A DNA stretch of 64,000 bases from Novosphingobium sp. (GTDB lineage Bacteria; Pseudomonadota; Alphaproteobacteria; Sphingomonadales; Sphingomonadaceae), in NCBI RefSeq assembly GCF_025351285.1, contig NZ_JANXWG010000053.1:1-64000 (forward strand), in the 5' to 3' direction. A program made the translations under genes and the position numbers. Under the pieces are notes generated by a model. It was not told where the DNA came from, searched no databases, and saw only the letters and a program-made list of their open reading frames with translations. This document shows positions 10,601-17,874 of this stretch, one piece after another; position 1 is the stretch's first letter, and every line of letters begins with the position of its first letter.

Positions 10601-10825
10601 ATGACCGCGCTGGCGATGATCATCGGCATGGCACCGATGGCGCTGGGGCTGGGCGAGGGCGGCGAACAGAACGCCCCGCTCGGCCGCGCGGTGATCGGCG
10701 GGCTGGTGTTCGCCACGATCGCCACGCTGTTTTTCGTGCCGACGGTGTTCAGCCTGTTTCACCGCCATCCGCGCCGCGTCACCACCACCGAACTCCTTCC
10801 AGAGCCCGTTCCCAGCCATGCCTGA
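7649..10825 (+). CDS. RND efflux transporter permease (AcrB/HAE1-like)
   Basis: 1058 aa; DIFPDIRIPVIAVAWQYSGLSPADMSSRIV, GGLALAVGILVDDATVTIE, repeated TM blocks typical of RND pumps. Confidence 0.95.
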   Translation: MIQIVRVALTRPLTFIVMSIVIAIAGTIAALRTPVDIFPDIRIPVIAVAWQYSGLSPADMSSRIVTNHERMLTTTVNDIEHIESQSLQGIGIIKIFFQPGTDIRIATSQVTSASQTVLRQMPPGVTPPLILNYNASTVPILQLALSGKGLSEQQLFDLAVNQVRSPLVTIPGIAIPYPSGGRQRNVQVDLNPLALQSKGLSAQDVANAIAAQNQINPAGFVKIGPTQYSVRLNNAPDSIAGLNDLPIKVVNGATILMRDVAFVHDGSAPQTNVVHVEGRRSVLMTVLKNGATSTLSIVEGVKQALPRVLENLPPNLRVLPVGDQSIFVKAAVSGVVREGAIAAALTSLMILLFLGSWRSTVIIAVSIPLAVLAAIAALAAFGQTLNVMTLGGLALAVGILVDDATVTIESIEWHLEQGKPVLTAIMDGAAQIVTPAFVSLLCICIVFVPMFFLPGVAGFLFVPMALAVVFAMIASFVLSRTLVPTMAMYLLRAHDARAVQTRPNLIQRFQREFERRFEAVRNGYVGLLHRALHARRPFVLGFTAVIVLSFGLVPLLGSNFFPAVDSGQIAMHVRAPSGSRIEETSAQFDRIGAAVRQIVPPAELASITDNIGLPVSSINAVYANSGAIGPQDGDVLITLKPGHRPTEQVVSALRLQLGRNFPGTTFAFLPADITSQILNFGAPAPIDVQVSGKDLTAARGYAQALAMRMAGIPGIADTRIQQPASAPELSVVVDRARIGQYGLTERDVTASLATSLAGTSQTAPVFYVNPENGVQYGVVAQAPEYTVDSLGGLAGVPISGASGTPVQTLGGLARLARTSTIPVTSHYNIQPVIDIYAGTQGRDLGAVAGDVQSAIKAVKPPKGVTVTIRGQYETMRTAFTGLGLGIVAAVVLIYLLIVVNFQSWVDPFVIVTALPAALAGIVWMLFVTGTTLSVPALTGAIMCMGVATANAILVIAFAREQLVDLGDARAAALRAGQVRFRPVLMTALAMIIGMAPMALGLGEGGEQNAPLGRAVIGGLVFATIATLFFVPTVFSLFHRHPRRVTTTELLPEPVPSHA

Positions 10826-12017
10826 CCACATCCCGAGCGAAACCGAAATGATCCCGTCTGGCCCAAGCAGTCGCACACTCAAGCGCGTGGGGCTGGGCGC
10901 GGCGGCGGTGGCGCTGCTGATCGTGGTGGTCGGCACCGCCGAGCGGATCAGCGCCACCAGCCGGTTGCGCGATATTGCCGCCGAAGCATCGATTCCCACC
11001 GTCTCGGTGATTTTGCCCAAGCCGGGCGGGGCCGGCGGCGCACTGTCCCTACCGGGCAATGTCCAGGCGTTCAGCAGCGCCTCGATCTACGCACGCACCA
11101 CCGGTTACGTGCGCGAACGGCTGGCCGATATCGGCGATCATGTCCGCGCCGGGCAAGTGCTCGCGGTGCTCGATGCGCCCGAGGTCGATCAGCAACTGGC
11201 GCAAGCGCAAGCCGATTACCAGACCGCGCTGGCCAACCAGCGGCTTTCGGGCACGACCGCGAAGCGCTGGTCGTCGATGCTCAAGCAGGATGCGGTGTCG
11301 CAGCAGGAAGCCGATGAGAAGGCGGGCGATCTGGCGGCCAAATCGGCGCTGGCCAACGCCAGCCTGGCCAACGTGCGGCGGCTGCGGGCGCTTCAGGGCT
11401 TCACCCGCATCACCGCGCCCTTTGCGGGCGTGGTCACCAGCCGTTCGGCACAGACCGGCGCGCTGGTGGTTTCGGGCAACGCCGCGGCGCAACCGCTGTT
11501 CACCGTGTCATCGACCCAGCGCATGCGGATCTATGTGCGCGTGCCGCAAAGCTATTCGGCGCAATTGCACCCGGGCTTGTCGGCCACGCTGACGCTGCCC
11601 GAATATCCGGGCAAGACCTTCCCGGCGACGCTGACGCGCAGCGCCGGCGCGGTCGATGCGCAATCGGGCGCGGTGCTGGTCATGCTCGAATCCGCCAATC
11701 TTGACGGCGCGCTCAAGCCCGGCGCCTTCGCGCAAGTGACATTCACGCTGCCGCCCGATGCGGGCAGCAGCCTCAGCCTGCCGGGCAGCGCGCTTCTCTA
11801 CGGCAGCGGGGGGCCGAGCGTGGCGCTGGTCGATCAGCAGGGCATGGTCACCGTGCGGCCGATCACCATTGTCCGCGATGAGGGCGCGCGCGTGGTGGTG
11901 GGCGGCGGGATCAGACCGAGCGACCGGGTGATCGATAACCCGCCGGATTCGGCGCACACGGGCCTGCGTGTGAGCGTCCAGGCGGCTGAGGGCAAGAGCG
12001 CCGCGCATGCGCATTGA
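10818..12017 (+). CDS. RND efflux periplasmic adaptor (membrane fusion protein)
   Basis: Lipoyl/barrel-sandwich sequence GYVRERLADIGDHVRAGQVLAVLDAPEVDQQLAQAQADYQ; overlaps the permease ORF. Confidence 0.93.
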   Translation: MPDHIPSETEMIPSGPSSRTLKRVGLGAAAVALLIVVVGTAERISATSRLRDIAAEASIPTVSVILPKPGGAGGALSLPGNVQAFSSASIYARTTGYVRERLADIGDHVRAGQVLAVLDAPEVDQQLAQAQADYQTALANQRLSGTTAKRWSSMLKQDAVSQQEADEKAGDLAAKSALANASLANVRRLRALQGFTRITAPFAGVVTSRSAQTGALVVSGNAAAQPLFTVSSTQRMRIYVRVPQSYSAQLHPGLSATLTLPEYPGKTFPATLTRSAGAVDAQSGAVLVMLESANLDGALKPGAFAQVTFTLPPDAGSSLSLPGSALLYGSGGPSVALVDQQGMVTVRPITIVRDEGARVVVGGGIRPSDRVIDNPPDSAHTGLRVSVQAAEGKSAAHAH

Positions 12018-13440
12018 TCGCTTGAAGCGGTTGGCGGTTGCGGGCGCGGTCAGCGCGCTGGCCGGATGCACGCTTGCGCCCGCTTATCACGCGCCCGAAA
12101 CCGCCACTCCGCCAGTGTTCAAGGAAGCGTCCGCCACCCCCGCCGGCCTTGACGTCAGCGGGTGGACCAGCGCGAAGCCGCGCGATGTCGACCCGCGCGG
12201 GCCATGGTGGACCGCGTTCCACGATCCCGTGCTCGACGATCTCGAAGCCCGCGCCGAAAAGGCCAGCCCCACGCTTGCCGCTGCCTTGGCTCGCTACGAT
12301 GCCTCGCTCGCCGCCACTCGCGCCACGCGCGCAGACCAGCTTCCGCAAGCCGGCCTATCCGCCAGCGAAAGCTACAACCACCTGTCCGCCGATCGCCCGC
12401 AAAGCATCGGCAGCGCGCCGCAATACAATGACGTCCGCATCGGCGGCGGGCTGAGCTACGAGCTCGACTTGTGGGGCCGCATTCGATCACGCGTGGCCTC
12501 GGCCCGCGCCGAAGCGCAAGCCAGCCAGGCCGACCTCGGCTCGGCGCACCTCAGCCTGCAAACCGCCGTGGCCGATGCTTATGCGCGTTTGCGCGGGCTC
12601 GACGCCGAAGCCGCGCTCCTGCACCAGACCGTCGAGGCCTACGCCAAGGCTTATGACCTCACCCGCAAGCGCCACGATGGGGGGATCGCCTCGGGTGTCG
12701 ACGTCAACCGCGCGCAGACCGTGCTGGGCAATGCGCGCGCGCAGATATCCGCGGTGGCGCAGACCCGCGCCGCGACCGAGCATGAACTGGCCGCGCTGAC
12801 CGGCGAACTGGCCAGCGCTTTCGCCGTCCCGCCGCGGGTCGAGCCGCTGTCGATCCCGCTGATCGGCTCAGGCGTGCCCTCGGCCGTGCTTGAACGCCGG
12901 CCCGACGTCGCGGCGGCCGAACGCAGGATTGCAGCCGCCAACGCGCGCATCGGGGTGGCGCGCGCTGCCTTCTTCCCCACGATCACGCTGGGCGCATCGG
13001 GCGGGTTCGAAACCACTGGCGCCGCGCTGATCGCCGCACCGAGCGCGTTCTGGGCGTTTGGCCCGGCGCTCGCCGCGCTGACCGTGTTCGACGGCGGCCG
13101 CCGCGCCGCGCAAGTTCGCATCTCGCGCGACGAATACGATCAGCTTGCGGCCACTTACCGCGACACCGTGCTCACCGCCTTCCGCCAGGCCGAAGACGCG
13201 ATCGCCGCGCAACGCCTTCTGGCCACGCAGGCTGCCGATCAACAAAGCGCCGCAGACGCCGCCGCGCGCACCAGTTCGCTGGCCTATATCCGCTACCGCG
13301 ACGGCGCCTCGAACTACCTCGAGGTCGTCACCGCGCAAACCGACGCGCTGACCGCCGAGCGCGCGCTGATCCAGGTGCAGACCCGGCGGGTGCAGGCGGC
13401 GGTGGCGCTGGTCAAGGCACTGGGGGGCGGAGTGGTTTAG
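12007..13440 (+). CDS. Efflux outer membrane lipoprotein, NodT/OprM family
   Basis: Lipobox LAGCTLAPAY; ERRPDVAAAERRIAAANARIGVARAAFFPTITL; third gene of the efflux operon. Confidence 0.93.
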   Translation: MRIDRLKRLAVAGAVSALAGCTLAPAYHAPETATPPVFKEASATPAGLDVSGWTSAKPRDVDPRGPWWTAFHDPVLDDLEARAEKASPTLAAALARYDASLAATRATRADQLPQAGLSASESYNHLSADRPQSIGSAPQYNDVRIGGGLSYELDLWGRIRSRVASARAEAQASQADLGSAHLSLQTAVADAYARLRGLDAEAALLHQTVEAYAKAYDLTRKRHDGGIASGVDVNRAQTVLGNARAQISAVAQTRAATEHELAALTGELASAFAVPPRVEPLSIPLIGSGVPSAVLERRPDVAAAERRIAAANARIGVARAAFFPTITLGASGGFETTGAALIAAPSAFWAFGPALAALTVFDGGRRAAQVRISRDEYDQLAATYRDTVLTAFRQAEDAIAAQRLLATQAADQQSAADAAARTSSLAYIRYRDGASNYLEVVTAQTDALTAERALIQVQTRRVQAAVALVKALGGGVV

Positions 13441-13455
13441 GCCCTACCACCAACG

Positions 13456-13540
13456 CCGTTCGCCCTGAGCTTGTCGAAGGGCTGCTTTTGTTTGCGGCGC
13501 TCGAGAAAGAACAGTCCTTCGACAAGCTCAGGACGAACGG
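13456..13540. repeat. Intergenic inverted repeat, CCTGAGCTTGTCGAAGG-type REP-like element
   Basis: ccgttcgccctgagcttgtcgaaggg ... ccttcgacaagctcaggacgaacgg; arms at 13456-13480 and 13515-13540. Confidence 0.85.
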
Positions 13541-13549
13541 ACGTGGTGA

Positions 13550-14461
13550 TCACCGCTTGGCATTCCCCTGAACTGCGGTCAGCGCTTGCAAAATATCGTC
13601 GGAGATCGACTGCACCGCGCCGGGGGTGTGCGACAGGAACAGCGTGTTGGTGCGGTCGGTCTCGCCGATCGATTTCAGCGTGTCGAAATACTGCGTCACC
13701 AGCACCAGCTGCATCACTTCGGTGGCTGACGGGCTGCCCAGCGCCTTCTGGAAATCCTCGATCGAGCTCGACAGCCCTTCGATGATCGCGCGGCGCTGGT
13801 TGGCAATGCCCTGGCCCTGGAGCGCCTTGCTTTCGGCCTCGGCTTCGGCCTTTTTGACCACCAGGATCTTTTCCGCCTCGCCGCGCGCGTTGGCGGCGAC
13901 TTGTTCGCGCTGCGCGGCGTTGATGTCGTTCATCGCGCTTTTCACCTTGGCGTCGGGCACGATGTCGGTGACGAGCACGTTGACGATCTCGTAGCCGAAA
14001 TCGGACATATCGACGTCGAGTTCCTTCTTCACCGCCGCCGCAATGCTCGACTGGCTGGCGAAAACTTCGTCGAGCGTCATCCCCGGCACGTGGCCGAGCA
14101 CGACCTGTTCGACGTAAGACTGGATCTGCGCGACCGGATCGCTGAGGCTGTAATAAGCCTCGAACACCTTCTCCGGCTTCACGCGCGTCTGCACCGAAAT
14201 CGGGATGGTCACGAACACGTTGTCGCGCGTTTTCGTTTCCATCGTCAGCGCGATCTGGTTGACCCGCAGGCTGACTTTGCCCGCCACCGCCTCGATGAAC
14301 GGGATCTTGAAGTTGAGCCCCGGCCCGCACGTGCGCTCGAACTTGCCGAAGCGCGTCACGATCGCGACTTCGGCGGTCTGTACGGTGAAGAAGAACCCGA
14401 AGAACGCCCCCAACGCCACGAAGGCGACGACCACGAATACGAACAGCACCATGTATTCCAT
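13550..14461 (-). CDS. SPFH domain / Band 7 family protein (stomatin-like)
   Basis: N-terminal TM then VQTAEVAIVTRFGKFERTCGPGLNFKIPFIEAVAGKVSLRVNQ; KKAEAEAESKALQGQGIANQRRAI. Confidence 0.93.
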   Translation of the reverse strand: MEYMVLFVFVVVAFVALGAFFGFFFTVQTAEVAIVTRFGKFERTCGPGLNFKIPFIEAVAGKVSLRVNQIALTMETKTRDNVFVTIPISVQTRVKPEKVFEAYYSLSDPVAQIQSYVEQVVLGHVPGMTLDEVFASQSSIAAAVKKELDVDMSDFGYEIVNVLVTDIVPDAKVKSAMNDINAAQREQVAANARGEAEKILVVKKAEAEAESKALQGQGIANQRRAIIEGLSSSIEDFQKALGSPSATEVMQLVLVTQYFDTLKSIGETDRTNTLFLSHTPGAVQSISDDILQALTAVQGNAKR

Positions 14462-14605
14462 TCCAGGATTCCCTCGATATTGCCCGATGCCCGATCCCGC
14501 AGGCCCCATCACCTCGCGCCGCTTTTCACCCCGAGTCAATTGACGAAATGCGCGCTTGCCTAAGTGTGTTAGCTGCGCAATACACGGGCGATTGAAGGAG
14601 ACCAC

Positions 14606-15682
14606 ATGCGCTTATTCGTTTCTGCCGCTTCTGCCGCCCTAGTCCTGCTGTCTCCCTCCGCGGCCTCTGCAAAAACCCCCGCTTTCGATCCGCGCGAATG
14701 GAAAGGTGCGCAGGCCGGCCTGCCGACGCAAGTGCTGACCCTGGGCAGTACGCATCTCAGCCAGTTGGACAACGCCGTCACGCCGGAAATGCTGGCGCCG
14801 CTGCTCGACAAGTTGGCCGCGTTCAAACCCGACGTGATCACGCACGAGGGCATCTCGGGTGAGCAATGTGATACGCTGAAACGCTATCCCGCCCGGTATC
14901 CCGACATGTTCGATACGTATTGCTGGCCGACCGACGATGCCGAAAAGGCCACGGGGCTGACCATCCCGGCGGCGCTGGCCGAAATCGACAAGACGTTCCT
15001 GACCTGGCCCGCCAGGCCCAGTTCGGCGCAGCGCCGGCACCTGGCCGCGGTGTTCATCGCGGGCGGCGATCGTCCATCGGCCTATGTCCAATGGCTGCAA
15101 CTGCCGCTGGCCGATCGCAAGATCGGCGACGGGATCGACGCGGCGCTGCTCAAGATCCTGACCCGCTCGCCCAAGAAGCTGAATGAAACTTACGACGTTG
15201 CGGTGGTGCTGGCGGCCCGGCTGGGGCACCAGCGAGTGTACGCCGTGGACGATCACACCGCCGATCACGTGCAGGCCGAAGCCGGGCCGGGCTTCGATCC
15301 CTATATGCAGAAGTTCTGGACCGGCGCGAAATCGCCACTGCTCGACGAAGACCGCCGGATGAGCGCGGCGATGAAGTCGGGCGTCGACTTGCTGGCGTAC
15401 TATCGTTTCATCAACCAGCCCGCCGCGCAGCGCGAATACATCACGATCGACCACCGCCGCGCAATGACCACGCCTTCGCCCGAACAATACGGCCGCGCCT
15501 ATTTCGCCTGGTGGGAGGTGCGCAACTTGCGCATGGTCTCGAACATCCGCGCCGCCTTCGGCAACCACCCCGGCACGCGCGTGCTCAACGTGGTCGGATC
15601 GTCGCACAAGCCCTATTACGATGCCTACCTCGACATGATGTCCGACGTGAAGCTGGTCGATGCCGAAACGGTGCTGAAATAG
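14606..15682 (+). CDS. DUF5694 domain-containing exported protein
   Basis: Signal peptide; TQVLTLGSTHLSQLDNAVTPEMLAPLLDKLAAFKPDVITHEGISGEQCDTL...; C-terminal RVLNVVGSSHKPYYDAYLDMMSDVKLVD. Confidence 0.75.
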   Translation: MRLFVSAASAALVLLSPSAASAKTPAFDPREWKGAQAGLPTQVLTLGSTHLSQLDNAVTPEMLAPLLDKLAAFKPDVITHEGISGEQCDTLKRYPARYPDMFDTYCWPTDDAEKATGLTIPAALAEIDKTFLTWPARPSSAQRRHLAAVFIAGGDRPSAYVQWLQLPLADRKIGDGIDAALLKILTRSPKKLNETYDVAVVLAARLGHQRVYAVDDHTADHVQAEAGPGFDPYMQKFWTGAKSPLLDEDRRMSAAMKSGVDLLAYYRFINQPAAQREYITIDHRRAMTTPSPEQYGRAYFAWWEVRNLRMVSNIRAAFGNHPGTRVLNVVGSSHKPYYDAYLDMMSDVKLVDAETVLK

Positions 15683-15686
15683 GGGC

Positions 15687-15773
15687 CTAACTTGGCGTAA
15701 CCTCCAGCGGCATCACATCGACCGCCACGCGCATCGTCTGCCCGGCGCCGCCGTGGAACACGCCGTCGAGCGG
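15687..15773 (-). pseudogene. Orphan 3' end (28 codons + stop) of the transglutaminase gene; left copy of an 87-bp direct repeat
   Basis: Matches 16948-17034 with one mismatch (15693 vs 16954, synonymous CCA/CCG); encodes PLDGVFHGGAGQTMRVAVDVMPLEVTPS*. Confidence 0.9.
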
Positions 15774-15786
15774 GGCTACATCCGTA

Positions 15787-16911
15787 TCAACCATTTCTCG
15801 ATCTGAGCAACGTCATAACCGGGCGCTCTACCAGGAACCAGCTAGCCGCACCTGCGAAAATAGACGTCAGCCACGTCATTAAACCCAGGGCAAGCAACGA
15901 ATGACCCCATCCATTGGCGATCAAGAGCTTTTCTATTGGCCAAGCGTACAAATAGACACCGTAAGAAATGTCGTTTTTATTATTTATACGTTCAATAAAT
16001 GAGCCACGACCATTTTTGGCGATACCAAAAATGAGATATGCGCCAAAAATCGCGACACCAAAGTTCGCCGTATATCGCGAAAAAAGCAGGCCAAAAAGCA
16101 TCAACCCGCAAATGACCGTCCGGCTCGGTCGAAAACTCAGGTCATCTTGCTTGGCGCGAAAAGTCGCTCCCGCGAGAAACATGCCGGTCAACCTCAATGC
16201 CTTTGGGGCATCGCCTAGCCATACCCCACTATACAGATGCCAAGAATTTAGCCTGACGTTCAAATCAGACGTCACGAAATGCATCCCGACAAGACAGATA
16301 GTCGCCAGAAATGCGAGGAAATTTTTCCGGTCAATCATCCCGGCAAGACCGAGTATGCATGCCAGAACATAGCATCTGAACTCGTATGCAATTGTCCACA
16401 TCGCGCCATTGAGTTCTGGATAGTTTGAGCCAGCAAACGCGCCGAAATTTTCTGGCGAACGCAGCAGAATTCCATTGATTGCCGCATGATAAGCCAGAGC
16501 AGGCACATTCTTGAAAATTGCGCCGCCCATCGCCGCCACGGCTGTCAAGCATATCAAGCTTGAAACAAGGAACCCAGGATAAATCCGGGCCACTCGCTTC
16601 AACAAGAAGCGTTTAGCATTAGAATTATTGACAAAACTCGCGGATATCAAAAAGCCGCTGATAATAAAAAAGCCGTCAACAGCAAGTTCGCCAAAGGATA
16701 TGGTGCCGAAAATAGAGCTGAGAATCTCTCTACTCGAATTACCGTCGACAATTTCTGGCACATGGGAGCAAATGACCAAGGAGGCAAACAAAAACCGTAA
16801 AAAGCCAAACGCGTTTTTATGATGGTCAAATCGCTGAATATCGTCGGAGACACTCAATTCACCGTTACCCCCATTTGAAGATATTGCAGAGTGTTGGACA
16901 TTCGTGATCAT
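15787..16911 (-). CDS. Acyltransferase 3 (OafA/YrhL-like) family membrane protein
   Basis: FGFLRFLFASLVICSHVPEI, GELAVDGFFIISGFLISASF, RFLLKRVARIYPGFLVSSLICL; many TM segments; visibly lower GC than flanks. Confidence 0.92.
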   Translation of the reverse strand: MITNVQHSAISSNGGNGELSVSDDIQRFDHHKNAFGFLRFLFASLVICSHVPEIVDGNSSREILSSIFGTISFGELAVDGFFIISGFLISASFVNNSNAKRFLLKRVARIYPGFLVSSLICLTAVAAMGGAIFKNVPALAYHAAINGILLRSPENFGAFAGSNYPELNGAMWTIAYEFRCYVLACILGLAGMIDRKNFLAFLATICLVGMHFVTSDLNVRLNSWHLYSGVWLGDAPKALRLTGMFLAGATFRAKQDDLSFRPSRTVICGLMLFGLLFSRYTANFGVAIFGAYLIFGIAKNGRGSFIERINNKNDISYGVYLYAWPIEKLLIANGWGHSLLALGLMTWLTSIFAGAASWFLVERPVMTLLRSRNG

Positions 16912-16947
16912 CTAAGGTCTCGGTTGAACGGTGCTACCCAGTCCGCG

Positions 16948-17034
16948 CTAACTCGGCGTAACCTCCAGCGGCATCACATCGACCGCCACGCGCATCGTCT
17001 GCCCGGCGCCGCCGTGGAACACGCCGTCGAGCGG
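16948..17034. repeat. Right copy of 87-bp direct repeat (3' end of transglutaminase CDS)
   Basis: 86/87 identical to 15687-15773 by direct reading. Confidence 0.92.
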
Positions 17035-17874
17035 CGAAACGTCGCCGTAATCGCGGCCCATGCCGATGAAGATGTAGTCGGTGTTGGCCAGTTTGTTGTT
17101 GGTGGGGTCGAAGCCGATCCAGCCCAGCGTCGGCCCGCACCACAGCGCGGTCCACGCGTGCATCGCGTCGGCACCGATCAGCCGCGGCTTTCCGGGGGGA
17201 GGGAGCGTGCGCAGATAGCCGCTGACGTAAGCCGCCGGAATACCGTGCGCGCGCGCGGCGATGACCATGATATGCGCAAAATCCTGGCACACCCCGCGCT
17301 TCTTGGCGAAAGCCTGTGCGGGCGGGGTGTCGGTCTTGGTGGCGTCCTTATCGTATTTGAACTGCTCGAAGATCGCGCGCATCAAGGCGGTGCCGGCGTC
17401 CACGATCGGTGCATCGTCGGCCAGGAACGGCCGCGCCCACACGCCGATTTCGGGCGACATCGCCGCGATCCGCGAGGGGTATAAGTAGCTTGCCGGGCAG
17501 GTGGCCGAAAGGTCGCGGCCGGTCAGCGCTTCGTTGCGAATCTGGCGCACGGTCGGCCCGCCGCCTGCCCCGCCTGCGTAGAGCCGACCCTCGAACAAGC
17601 CGCCCTGAACGATCGGCGCCTCCTGCACTTCGACACGAAAGCGGCTTTCGATGGTAAGCGTAGAAATCGGTTCCTTCAGCGTCAGCCGGCTGCGGTTGAC
17701 CACATATGGCCCCGCTTCCTCGCGCACCGAGGCGGGGCGGGGGATCACTTCCATTGTGTAGTCACGCAAGACCTGCCCCGGCCACACCGCGGGTTTGAGC
17801 CGCAAGTTGAACCGCGCAAGCCGAACAACCGTCGCGTAAGTCACCGTAGTGCGATGGCTGACATCATAGATCAT
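16948..17874 (-). CDS. Transglutaminase-like (bacterial N-terminal) family protein
   Basis: MIYDVSHRTTVTYATVVRLARFNLRLKP; catalytic KKRGVCQDFAHIMVIAARAHGIPAAYVSGYL; DAMHAWTALWCGPTLGWIGFDPTN. The track's 720-aa ORF is a 5' over-extension. Confidence 0.93.
   Translation of the reverse strand: MIYDVSHRTTVTYATVVRLARFNLRLKPAVWPGQVLRDYTMEVIPRPASVREEAGPYVVNRSRLTLKEPISTLTIESRFRVEVQEAPIVQGGLFEGRLYAGGAGGGPTVRQIRNEALTGRDLSATCPASYLYPSRIAAMSPEIGVWARPFLADDAPIVDAGTALMRAIFEQFKYDKDATKTDTPPAQAFAKKRGVCQDFAHIMVIAARAHGIPAAYVSGYLRTLPPPGKPRLIGADAMHAWTALWCGPTLGWIGFDPTNNKLANTDYIFIGMGRDYGDVSPLDGVFHGGAGQTMRVAVDVMPLEVTPS

Noticed and set aside
15687-17034. IS element or composite transposon explanation for the direct repeat
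   Set aside because: No transposase, no terminal inverted repeats, and the repeat is coding sequence of the target gene, far longer than a target-site duplication.
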